Assembly: GCF_028389875.1 (NCBI RefSeq)
Contig: NC_084665.1
Location: 6,015,501-6,079,500, forward strand
Length of the DNA: 64,000 nucleotides
DNA from: Rhea pennata
Lineage: Eukaryota; Chordata; Aves; Rheiformes; Rheidae
Reading direction: 5' to 3'
In this document: positions 1 to 8,791 of the stretch, piece after piece
How the letters are laid out: every line of letters starts with the position of its first letter
Numbering within the stretch: position 1 is the first letter of the stretch
Made by a program: the position numbers and the translations under genes
The notes under the pieces: model-generated
What the model was told of the DNA's origin: nothing
The model's database searches: none
The model's input: only the letters and a program-made list of their open reading frames with translations

Positions 1-305
1 CTCCTAACTTCGATACCTATAATGCCTTAGACACTTGTCTGCCCCAGCTTCACTCTCCCTCCCTCCTTAACATCTCAACACAAGCCCAGAAGAAAGACTT
101 CCACAGCCAAAGAGTTTGCTTGCTTGCTTGGGGGATTTTAAGTGACAGCCAGCTAGGAATGCCCCTGGAAAGGTACAGTAAATATCCTTTCCACACCAGA
201 TGCATGTATCTGAAGCCACCAGGAATGGTGTCTTTTTTTAAGCACCAGATTTAATGCGTGTTAGCAAAGGCAGAGCTGCAGTTGAAGAGCGAGGCACTTA
301 CTTAC

Positions 306-374
306 CATTAAGCACTCGCTTCGCATTGCAAGGGACAACTAAATAGGAGCACTTTGCACAGCCCACACCAGTAG
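306..374 (-). CDS. CUB/SEA/EGF gene exon 10 (acceptor uncertain)
   Basis: A strong donor (AATG|GTAAGT) at 306 ends an open stretch reading GCAKCSYLVVPCNAKRVL in the frame that follows exon 9. The best acceptor (CTCCAAAGCAG) puts the exon start at 374, phase 1 in and out. Acceptors at about 422 or 447 are possible, but the latter gives a frame that stops at about 308. Three cysteines suggest the start of another disulfide-rich module, possibly ZP-like, off the left edge. Confidence 0.45.
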
Positions 375-3300
375 CTGCTTTGGAGGTTGTACAAATGATT
401 TGCTCGTGCACGCGAGCCATTTGCACTGTCCCTGTACGTGCAATTACGCCCTCCCTCTGCAGACCCATCACCAACAGGCAAAGATATTTCCTCCATCTCC
501 TACCCGAGCGGGGCAAGGGGATGCAGAGGGTGCCGGATCTTGTGGGGGAGCGATCTTCATAGCCCTCCTTGCAGCGGCACAGGTAGGTGCCCACGCCGTT
601 GAAGCAGTCAGCTGCCTCACCGCAGAAGCCGAGGCTGCACTCGTTCACGTCTGTGACGAGGGAAGAAGTATGAGAAAGCTGTCCTAAATCTCTCTCCCAC
701 CCCATCGACAGCAGCTTACCCCACCCCACCCCCAAAAGGGCCATAAATCAAGTCAGGCTGGGCATGAAATGATTTATTTATTCCAGCAAACAGCAGGAAG
801 CATGTACCTTCGACAAAGAGCGAAACCAGCCACGGCCTTTCCTCCTCTGCAGATGGGCTGAGCAGCTCCTGCAGCTGCGACTGCAGGACCAGAGACAGGT
901 TCCTCTCCTCCGGCCTCAAGTGGAGCCAGAAGGTGAGCAGCAGGTTGTCTCTGCCCACCCTGCAGCCAAGGGAGAGCCCATATGAGAAAAGACCATGCTC
1001 TGAAAGCCCATTCACACCTCCCACCCAGCAGGCCTATAAAGGCCTTAGATAGCACTAAATATGCTTTTTCACTACCTCTATCCTATGGAAGAGGGACCCT
1101 TTTCTGCTTTAAGGACAAGGTACAATTTCAGGATAGGAACACAGCAGGTCTTTGCAGAGAGAAAGAGAGCAAAGCCAGGGCAAACCACTACCCAAGGACA
1201 CATTACAGGTTACAGCAAAGCTGCACCTACCAAACTGGCGGTGCACCATCAACCCTACCTTCTGATATCCTTTAACTTTATTTCATTTACTCTGTTGGCA
1301 GACAGTTTCAGGTTCTTCTGGATCTGCAAAGCAATAGAGCAACTGATGCTGATTTAGTGTATTTTTGCAAACCACTTGACACATTTAAGGTCCCACATCC
1401 CCATGTTCTGCTTTCTGCAGGAGGCTGCATTAACAGCTCCCACCTGTTTATCTTCAGCTCACCTAATGCACATGGACATTTGGGAAGAGGAAGGGCAACA
1501 ACCCCCATGAATGCTTAGGTGTTAGAGCACAGCAGCATATTTGCAACCCTGCAAGCCGGTGCTCATGTGCCTGCCTTCTTCTCAGCTCTGGCTACAAGCT
1601 GCCCAGTTCCAGTCACCTAAAGGTGAGCTACACCTTTAGCTGGTCGCATCCCTATCTCTGCAGGGCTTTTCACCACCTCAAGCTTGCAGAGTGCCCGGAG
1701 GGGCTGCCACAGCTCAGTCCATCTAGCTGTGGGCAGGCACCCAGGCCAGGCATCAGAACTGGCCTTGAGTGACAACTAGCACAACCACCAACCCCATTGC
1801 CAGCTCTTCATGTAGTTTTAAGTAAAACGAGGGTTGTAACAGTCTCTTGTAGCTAAACATAGGGGGTGGGAGGAGGTTTTTTTAAAATCACATTTTCTTT
1901 TCCTTTTGCAGCCTTACATGACTTTTCATGGATCCAAGAAGATACTTTCTGAGCTCTCTTCCACCATGAGGGACCCAGTTCACATGCTTGATTTCAATGG
2001 CTACTTCAAACAGCACATCTACCGGAAGACATAAGATTTTAACATGTTTCCAAAGTTCACATAATACAAAACAGGCTCTTTAAATGAGCTAACCCAGGAT
2101 AACAACAGTAGCAGAAGAACTAGCACAAGGCTATCCTTGAGTAAGTCAGCAACACATGGGTATTTCCAGAGGTTTAACAACAAAACCTAGCTAATACTCA
2201 GCACTGAGTACTAGAATTGATCTTGGAGCAAAAAAGTGTACAAAGCATTAGCATACATCTGCTTGCCCTCAGGCTTCTTTAGTTGTTACCTTTCCCAAAG
2301 GTATCACTGCAATTTGTGATGGAGTGAAAACTCACCATCTCAGCACTTTCATCTGGGATCAGCTTAGATACACAGCTACGTTCTAGCTGAATCCAGGCTG
2401 CCATGGATTTGCCACTGTTTGTTATTTAAAGCATATTTATTCAATAATATTTCTCCTGTTTAAAAGCTCAACCCCCTTCCAGAGGCTCCTTTTTGCAAGC
2501 TGTTTGTGGCTTCCTCTTTCTACTGTATAAGCCTGCTTTGCTGTTAATGGTCGTGTGCATGGGTTTTGCCTCTCCCCAATTTGAGGAGAAAGGCTTATGC
2601 AGCTATCCGACGCACGCAGCCCTAAGATGCCCACTGGAGTGTATTTGAAGAAGTGAGGTTAAAATCCCCTTGCTCACATTAGGGAAATTCTCTTTAAAAT
2701 AGCCAACAAGTAGTGTTCAACCTCAAATAAGCCAGCATTTGTGTAAGGTTTAGTGTCTTAACTCAAGTTCTCCAGGGTATGTGCAAAGTGGTCGCCATGC
2801 AGCTGTGGGATTGCATGACCAAATGGTCACTAAACCTACTAAGTCAGGGGGAGAGAGGAAGACAACTCAGTGAGCTACAGCTTTAGTAAAATTGTGCTGA
2901 TATTTCACTCTACTGTAACACCTACCACAACATATCCAGTAGTTAAAGACAGATGCCAACTATTAGTCCTAGCTAATTTATCAGCTGCAATTGGAAAAAA
3001 AAAAAAAAAAAAGAAAGAAAGAAAAAAGAAAACCTTCTGGATGAGCACAATGTTTTAAGTCCTGCTTAAATCTTTGCATCACTTACCTCCAGGATGGTGC
3101 TGGGATCGCAGCGCAGTGGCATTCTCAAGGGATGCCAAAACAGAAGCCAGATCTGTCAGAGCAAGGAAAAGATTCAGGCTATGGACCTTGGCATGCAGGT
3201 GAGGGGGAAGGGTATTAATTATGGGTCGCTTCATAGTCAGAGCACCATGTGCCAGCTCCTTCCTAGATTCATTGCACCAAAGTCGTAAGTCAAGCTGTAA

Positions 3301-6300
3301 ATACAAGCTGTTCTTCTCTACAGTGAGAAGGGCTCATTAGAAATTAATCACCTCAATAAACCTCATCTCCATTTCTGGAAGTGGATGAAGTGTTACCCTG
3401 TGAAGTTGCCCAAACTGCAGCCAGCAGAGCTGTCTTGGACTGTTCATGGAGCAAAGAGGCTTTGGCCTTGTATATGAGATGTCAGCAGTGACAAAACCAA
3501 ATCAGCACTTCTCCACAAAGGAGCAAGAACAGCTGGGTGTGGGAGAAAGCTTTCCTTTCGTGCAGAAACTAAGGTTATTTGTGGCTAAATCTTCCTATGA
3601 AAGAAGTCCACTATCAGTTTCTAAAATTTTAGGGGGAGACACCCAGCCCTTCTCTCCCTGTTCTTCCTCTAGAGTCTGGTGCTCAAATGCAGTTATAACT
3701 CTTTGGAGCATCATGCTACAGCTGCAGAAAGCAACACAAGGCAGTGCTGCTGGACACTAAGGGCACTTGCAGTCTACTTTGGGTGTAAAGTCCTTGCTGA
3801 GAGGCCAGCTCCTCCACAGGTAACCAGGCCTGGAACCAACCTCACCCATTAAGATGGCCCCATCTCAGCTATTCATGTTAGAACAAACCACCCTGTGTCT
3901 ATCCAAGTATCGCCTTCCTTGAATGCGGCAGGAAGGAAGTCCCACTGTACGTACCAGGACACTGACACCTCTTACAAGTGCCTCTTGACTGGAAATGGCT
4001 GTTGTGCAGTGTCAGGCATCAGAAATAACCTCAGAGATCTTACCAAAGAGATCTTCCTGCCTTTCTCCTGGCATTGCCGTATCTTCAGCAGTCACATCAG
4101 GAGAGTGGTAGAGAGGAGAAGGTTTCACATTTGTGTTAAGTGGTGGCTCTTCCATCACCACCACCTGTGGATGAAAGTGTCTAGTGGCAGCAGCCACTCC
4201 TGCCAACAGGCTGCTGCGCGTCTGAGCCAGGTTAGGCAGGATTTTGGTAGCTGAGGGCCCAGCAGAGCTGCTGGGTACTTCCAAGGGGAAGTCGGTAGTG
4301 CTGCAGGGGGCTGTGGGGATCAGAGCAGGCTCTGGCTGTCTACCTGCCTCTGCAATATCCAGGGCTGGCAGCTCAGCATTTTGCCCAGTGTCTCCCCTGG
4401 CTACAGCTGGCTCCACCAACACCTCTTCACTGTCTCCTCTCCCCTCGATGCTGCCACCTCTAAGGCTCCTTTCCAGCTCTGTTTCATCTTCCAGTAGACC
4501 AAGCTCGCCCCCATTAGCGCCTTCCTTGAAATCATGAGGGTGTCTGACCTTGCTGGAGATATCCGAGACAGGAGCTACCGTATCATTAGAAGAGCTCACG
4601 GTTGCATAGTCTCTGAATACGTAATACTGTCCTTTAAAGTGTTTGTATTCACTGCTTATTGAACCGCTCCCTAATAGAAGTAACACATAGACCGCTGTAG
4701 CTTGTGTAGCGAAGATCAAAGTACCTCGGTTGTGGCAGGCATACACTACTTTTGTTTCCACACTGGACAAGACTCCTTGGAAAATCATCTTATCCTGGTT
4801 CTTATCACAGCCTTCACTTGCCTGAAACCCTTGGATGTAGATCAGGATATGTTTCTGGGGGCCAGCCCAGATGGTCCAATTGCACCAAATGTTGGTTTTA
4901 ATGTCACTGTGCAATGGAGGGTAGAACAAGCCAAATTCATCCTGCAAGACAACATGGCAGCTCCTAACAGGGAAGTACTCCACCGTCCAGGGCAGTCCCA
5001 GCTCTGGCAAGTCAGGACACACAAGCAGAGAGGAAACACATGGTCAGCAGTTATTTTATGCACCAAGAAACAGATATCACTTCTAGGAGCAGTGCAAATG
5101 ACCACAGAAGGTAAGGCCCTCTGCTTCAAATCCTCTCCTACTGCAAGATTTCTATAGTTCAGTCTCCATAGCCACATCTCAGATGGGCAATAGGGGCTGA
5201 GCCCGCTTTATGATGGTCTAGCCCTTCATGGTCCATCTAGACTCCAACTGTACCTACCCTGCCCAACTTGTGTCAGCAGCAGCTTGTATTAGATGGTTTT
5301 GCATCCAACCAAACTTCTGTTGATGAGACCACCATTTGGGAAACCTCCTGCACTCAGACAGCTAGCATTACATTTGCTAATTTAGGAGTGCAGGTTACAG
5401 ATACGTCCTCACCCTCACCATCATGCATGAGCTCTGCCTACAGAGGAGAGCTTATGCAAGGATACCAAATATTAAAGACCTACCAGCACGTTTGTGATGT
5501 TGTCCTCCTTCTGGTGTCCATATGCCTTGGGGTACAGGCTCAGAGGGCAGAGACACAGGCGCCAACAGGAGGGATGGGGCCACCAGGTCCTCTAGCTGAG
5601 GAGTCCCCATGCCAAGCTGTGGATCAAGGACCTGCTGCTGAGCAGCACTGGCCATGGGGAAGGACCCCCCATGCACCCCATCTGCAGGGGCCAAAGCTTC
5701 CCACCTCCAGCTGCTTTCTCCATCCCCATCCAGCATGAGCTTTCTCACACCAGGACTGAGGCAGCTGGGGGATGCAAGCAGTCCTTTGAAGTCACCTCCT
5801 TGCAGGGCACTTGGGGCAATAGAGGTCCAAGCCCCATCCAAGCCATTCAGGGCAAAGGCAGATGGCACAGGAGGCTCCATCTCCTCACCAAGTCCACCCA
5901 GCTCCTGGGCTTGTGACACTGCAAAGGTCTCAGCATCTGTGGTGAAGACAGCAAAAGATTCCGACACCCCCAGCTCCATAGGCTGTTCTGGAGGCACAGT
6001 CACTGCTGGGGTGAAGTCACTGGAGCTCAGCTCTGCAGCGACAGGGTCTGGGTTGGGGCATACTGACATAGGGGTCATTTCCATCCCAAGGGGGGAAAAT
6101 GCCAGCTCTGACCCAGAGAGAACACGTCCTCGTGCTGCTGGCAGAAGCGGAATAGCCAATGGCAGCTGCGACCTGGTGCTGCTCGGGCAGCAGCAGCTTT
6201 TTACACCCAAAGAGGTCACCTGGTGCACAGAACCACCATGTTGGCCAACTCTCCTGAGGTCTGTAGGGGCTAATTTGAGGACACAGCTGCTATGTGTGCT

Positions 6301-8569
6301 CAGCTGAGGTTGGCCTTTGAGGACATCCCATGATGCTGTAGGACGTAGCACCTTTTTCACCTCATTAACTCCCCTGAAACTTCCTGTGGCAGAAACACTC
6401 ATGAATATCGTATCATGGAGGACACTTGTTCTCAGTTCAGGTTCAGTCACGGGCAAAGCCTCAGAAAAGCTTCTCCCAGGTAGCAGTGGCGAGCGATCCC
6501 CATTTACCACTTCATTTCGGCTAGTCAAGCTTGGCATCAGGCTCTCGACAAGACTGCTTGCTGCTCCATCAGCCACGCTGCTTAAGAGGGGACACCTTTT
6601 GAAGGTCTCCAACCCAACCATGCCAAGCCCCAGGTACATGGCAGGATCAACACCCTCTTCTCTTTCTCCTCTATCAGGAGAGAAATCCTGTGAAGGCACA
6701 GCCAAGTCCAGGTCACTTACGTGTGTTGGTTTAATACTAAACTGTGGGTCTCCCAGATCTTTGGGCTGCAGAGCAGGGTGCAGGAGAGCCTGCTTGCTCT
6801 CCAGGCCTATGCCAGCAGTCCTCAGAAGAGGCTGCTCTCCTTGCAAGGTGCCAAACAACGGTGTTTCAGAAAGCAGGCTTGAAAATTTGTGCGTATAACC
6901 AAAATCCACAGCAATGTCTCCGCTTGTGGAGAGACTCAGCCCCAAGCTATCCAGTGTTGCAGTGGGGCTTGCACCCCAAGCGGTTCCTCTGCCTTGATCC
7001 TGCCCACAGGGCACTGGAGCCACTGGCCAAGGGGGGTCCAGCTCACAAGGAGCATTTGTTTCCAGCAGCTCTGTCCTCGGCTCTCGCTGCGACACTGCGA
7101 TTGAGGTGCCAACTGCCATGGGCTTGTCAGGGCTCCCAAGGCTCATAGTGGTTGCAAAGCCCAGCGTGTCTCTAAGGTCTTCCACCACCCCAGACTGAAG
7201 AATATGATCTCGCTTTGGTAGTTTTGAAGAGGGAGTTTCAGAAGTCAAACCCTCTCTGGAGGATGATTCCTCTTCCGTGTTGCGAAAGATGTAATACTTG
7301 CCTTTAAATTGCGTGTCTCTGCAGTTGGGCAGGTATGTCTTCAGTAGCACAACATGGACAGCCTCAGCAAAGGTGGCAAAAACATGCATCTCCTTTTTCC
7401 AACAAGCATAAACCACACTGTCCTCTACTAGTGAGGATACTCCTTCAAAAAGGATCTTGTCCTCATTTTTGTTGCAATCCTCCTTAGTTGTAAATCCTTG
7501 AATATAAATAATTATGTGCTTTCTGGAGCCTGCCCAGATAGTCCAGTTGCACCAGAAGTTTATTGGGGAATCGCTGTGATACACTGGAGGAGAAAACTCC
7601 CCATACTTGTCCTGCAGGACTCTGTGGCAGCTTCTCATAGAAACGTATGCCAATATCCATGAAAACTCCAGCCCTAAAAGACAAGGAGCAACAGATTTAA
7701 GTTTTCCCTCCATCTCCACTTTTCTGCAAGCCTTATTTCTGGAAGGCCTCAATCTTCAAACTCCCTCAGCCCTTCCCTATTTTGCTGCTGTTTCTCCACC
7801 AGCTTGGTTTGTGCTGGAAGGAGGTGCTACCTCTGCAGCACAGGCTGGTGCTCCGGGCTAGAGGAGGCAGCCAAAGGTCTTGTGGCTCAGGTTCATCCCT
7901 GACAGCAGGTCCAGGCTATTGTGGACCTAAGCTAAAGGCTCAGCTGCCCCCAGCAGAAGGCAGAGGTACAAAAGCAGCCATGGTGCTATCACAGGTGGCT
8001 TCAGCAAGCCCTTCGCTGCAAGGGCTGCACTTCCTCACCGGGGCTTCCCGACGCCACCGCACAACCCACGGGGAGCGCGCGGAAACCCCGGCGCCTTTCG
8101 GCCGCCTTGCCCCCCGTGGCGTGCCGGGGCTGCGCTGGGGTCCGGCTTCCCCAGCCCTCCCGCCGTATCGCGGCCAGGCGCTCTGCTCGATGGGCCAAGC
8201 CAACCGCCCGCCGGCTAGCGGGGTCCCGAGCGGGCAGGGGGCCCTGCCCCACGGCACGCAGCGGGGCGCCCGGGGCCGACGTCGGCCGCTGCCCCGAGAG
8301 CCGCCCCCTCACCTGGCGCCGCCGGGCGACGCTCCGGGGGGGACCCGCACGCCTGCAAGAGAAACAGGGTCGCTGCAGCGCCCGGGAGCCGACGGCTCCC
8401 GCCGCGCCGCGGAGCGGGGGGCTCGGGCGTCGCGGTCCGGCCCGGCCCGGTGGCTACTCACCGCCGGGGCCGCGGCGGGCGGCGCGGGAGCCGGGCGGCG
8501 GGCGGCCCGCGCCGGCCCCAGGAGCAGCAGCAGCAGGGGCAGGAGCGCGGGCGAAGGCAAAGGCTTCAT
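306..8569 (-). CDS. Multi-exon CUB-CUB-SEA-EGF extracellular protein (5' ten exons, continues beyond left edge)
   Basis: Ten exons join with consistent frame: 8569-8462, 8352-8313, 7673-5484, 5003-4044, 3317-3087, 2018-1918, 1323-1259, 959-808, 650-504 and (less sure) 374-306. Together they encode about 1354 residues: signal peptide 1-22; Pro/Ala-rich stretch; CUB-like domain about 65-178; linker of about 600 residues; second CUB-like domain about 790-905; a second linker of about 190; a 77-residue exon with no known domain; SEA-like domain about 1177-1283; calcium-binding EGF about 1283-1325. Most internal junctions are phase 1, as in extracellular modular proteins. The last exon ends in a strong donor, so more protein (perhaps a ZP or membrane segment) lies off the window. 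The signal peptide and Cys-rich modules indicate a secreted or cell-surface protein. CUB+SEA+EGF content recalls uromodulin-like or HEG-like proteins, but I cannot assign a name. Function is unknown; binding or matrix roles would be guesses. Confidence 0.8.
504..650 (-). CDS. CUB/SEA/EGF gene exon 9: calcium-binding EGF-like domain
   Basis: Acceptor CTTCCCTCGTCACAG and donor CTCGG|GTAGGA bracket 147 bases, phase 1 in and out. The peptide begins DVNECSLGFCG, the calcium-binding EGF signature, followed by CFNGVGTYLCRCKEGYED and a sixth Cys (TLCIP). Six cysteines, the Asn of the hydroxylation site region and the aromatic residue before LCRC are all present. This is the most certain domain in the gene. 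Confidence 0.9.
808..959 (-). CDS. CUB/SEA/EGF gene exon 8: SEA-like domain, last part
   Basis: Acceptor CCTTGGCTGCAG and donor CGAAG|GTACAT bracket 152 bases, phase 2 in and phase 1 out. It encodes a strand (DNLLLTFWLHL), a helix (RNLSLVLQSQLQELL) and a final strand (WLVSLFVE), completing an alternating beta-alpha fold of SEA type. The Gly-Ser autoproteolysis site of many SEA domains is not visible; the equivalent loop reads RVGRDN. The fold assignment rests on secondary-structure pattern only. Confidence 0.75.
1259..1323 (-). CDS. CUB/SEA/EGF gene exon 7: SEA-like domain, middle part
   Basis: Acceptor CTATTGCTTTGCAG and donor AGAAG|GTAGGG bracket 65 bases: 21 codons plus two bases, phase 0 in and phase 2 out. 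It encodes IQKNLKLSANRVNEIKLKDI, continuing the exon-6 helix into a second strand. Both phases fit the neighbouring exons, which is strong support for so short an exon. Confidence 0.65.
1918..2018 (-). CDS. CUB/SEA/EGF gene exon 6: SEA-like domain, first part
   Basis: Acceptor GTCTTCCGGTAG and donor CAT|GTAAGG bracket 101 bases. Entering in phase 1 (completing an Asp codon) it encodes VLFEVAIEIKHVNW, a first beta strand, then a helix (RELRKYLLGSMKSH). It leaves in phase 0, which matches exon 7. The T before the donor is non-consensus, but frame and fold continuity with exons 7 and 8 support the exon. The opposite strand is also open here. Confidence 0.6.
3087..3317 (-). CDS. CUB/SEA/EGF gene exon 5: unassigned 77-residue module
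   Basis: Acceptor CTTCTCACTGTAG and donor GGAG|GTAAGT bracket 231 bases, phase 1 in and out, fully open. The peptide starts with a strand-like NSLYLQLDLRLW, has one Cys, one NES and one NAT sequon, and a long amphipathic stretch (LNLFLALTDLASVLASLEN). No named domain is recognised. It may be an N-terminal extension of the following SEA-like fold. Confidence 0.75.
4044..5003 (-). CDS. CUB/SEA/EGF gene exon 4: CUB-like domain 2 plus linker
   Basis: A 960-base exon with acceptor TGACTTGCCAG and donor TTTG|GTAAGA, phase 1 in and out. The CUB-like domain closely parallels exon 3: RSCHVVLQDEFG, IWCNWTIWAG, KHILIYIQGF, EGCDKNQDK, VYACHNRG and FKGQYYVFRD. A linker of about 190 residues follows, with an acidic stretch (roughly residues 960-1010) and Ser/Pro/Thr-rich sequence. 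Position, phase and layout repeat exon 3, so the two exons look like products of a tandem exon duplication. Confidence 0.85.
5484..7673 (-). CDS. CUB/SEA/EGF gene exon 3: CUB-like domain 1 plus long linker
   Basis: A 2190-base open exon. Acceptor TTGTCTTTTAG precedes 7673; donor GCTG|GTAGGT follows 5484; phase 1 in and out. The first 130 codons form a CUB-like domain with Cys in RSCHRVLQ, FWCNWTIW, EDCNKNED, VYACWKKE and PNCRD, ending in a KGKYYIF strand typical of a CUB C-terminus. NWT and other sequons suggest N-glycosylation. The remaining 600 or so residues are a low-complexity, Leu/Ser/Pro/Glu-rich linker without a recognised domain; it is probably unstructured. Such a long single-exon linker is unusual for a CUB protein. 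Confidence 0.85.
8313..8352 (-). CDS. CUB/SEA/EGF gene exon 2: 40-base mini-exon
   Basis: A strong acceptor (TTTCTCTTGCAG) and a donor (CCAG|GTGAGG) bracket 40 bases. Entering in phase 0 it reads 13 codons (ACGSPPERRPAAP) and leaves in phase 1, exactly the phase the next exon needs. It adds a short Pro/Arg-rich stretch between the signal peptide and the first CUB domain. It is small enough to be missed by gene predictors. It could be skipped in some transcripts, but skipping would break the frame. Confidence 0.65.
8462..8569 (-). CDS. CUB/SEA/EGF gene exon 1: start codon and signal peptide
   Basis: The ATG at 8569-8567 opens a classic signal peptide: Met-Lys start, a run of Leu around residues 9-17, then GPARA with likely cleavage after Ala22. 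Residues 23-36 are Ala/Pro-rich. The exon is 36 codons and ends in phase 0 at a good donor (GCG|GTGAGT). An upstream in-frame ATG exists at about 8683, but the Leu-rich core directly follows the downstream one, so I prefer 8569. The exon sits in a CpG-rich promoter region, consistent with a first coding exon. Confidence 0.75.
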
Positions 8570-8744
8570 GGCAGGGCTTCCCCGGAGGCACGACGGGCCC
8601 CCCAAAAAAGCCCTCTCCCTCCCCAGGACGGCCTCCCCCCCCCCACACCCCGCGCTTATCTGCGGCCGCCCGAGTGGCACCAATTACCCGATGATCAGCT
8701 GCGAGGCGGCAGCTGGTGCTCGCTACCACGGCCGCCTTCGCGGC

Positions 8745-8791
8745 ACCCCCCCTCCTCTTCCTCCTCCTCTTCCTCCTCCTCTTCCTCTCGT
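8745..8791. repeat. (CCT/CTT)n polypyrimidine repeat
   Basis: Imperfect triplet repeat of CCT and CTT units with a roughly 12-base higher-order period, upstream of the signal-peptide exon. On the minus strand it is a purine-rich (GGA/GAA) tract just 5' of the gene, so it may be length-polymorphic near the promoter. Confidence 0.85.

Noticed and set aside
1911-2033. Plus-strand 'terminal exon' with a perfect-looking acceptor (TTTTCCTTTTGCAG) and 40 open codons ending TAA
   Set aside because: The same bases, read on the minus strand, form a phase-matched exon of the CUB/SEA/EGF gene that continues into exons 7 and 8. The plus-strand reading has no partner exons and no recognised homology.
5654-6898. 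Long plus-strand ORFs (217 and 193 codons)
   Set aside because: They are shadows opposite the large linker exon of the CUB/SEA/EGF gene.
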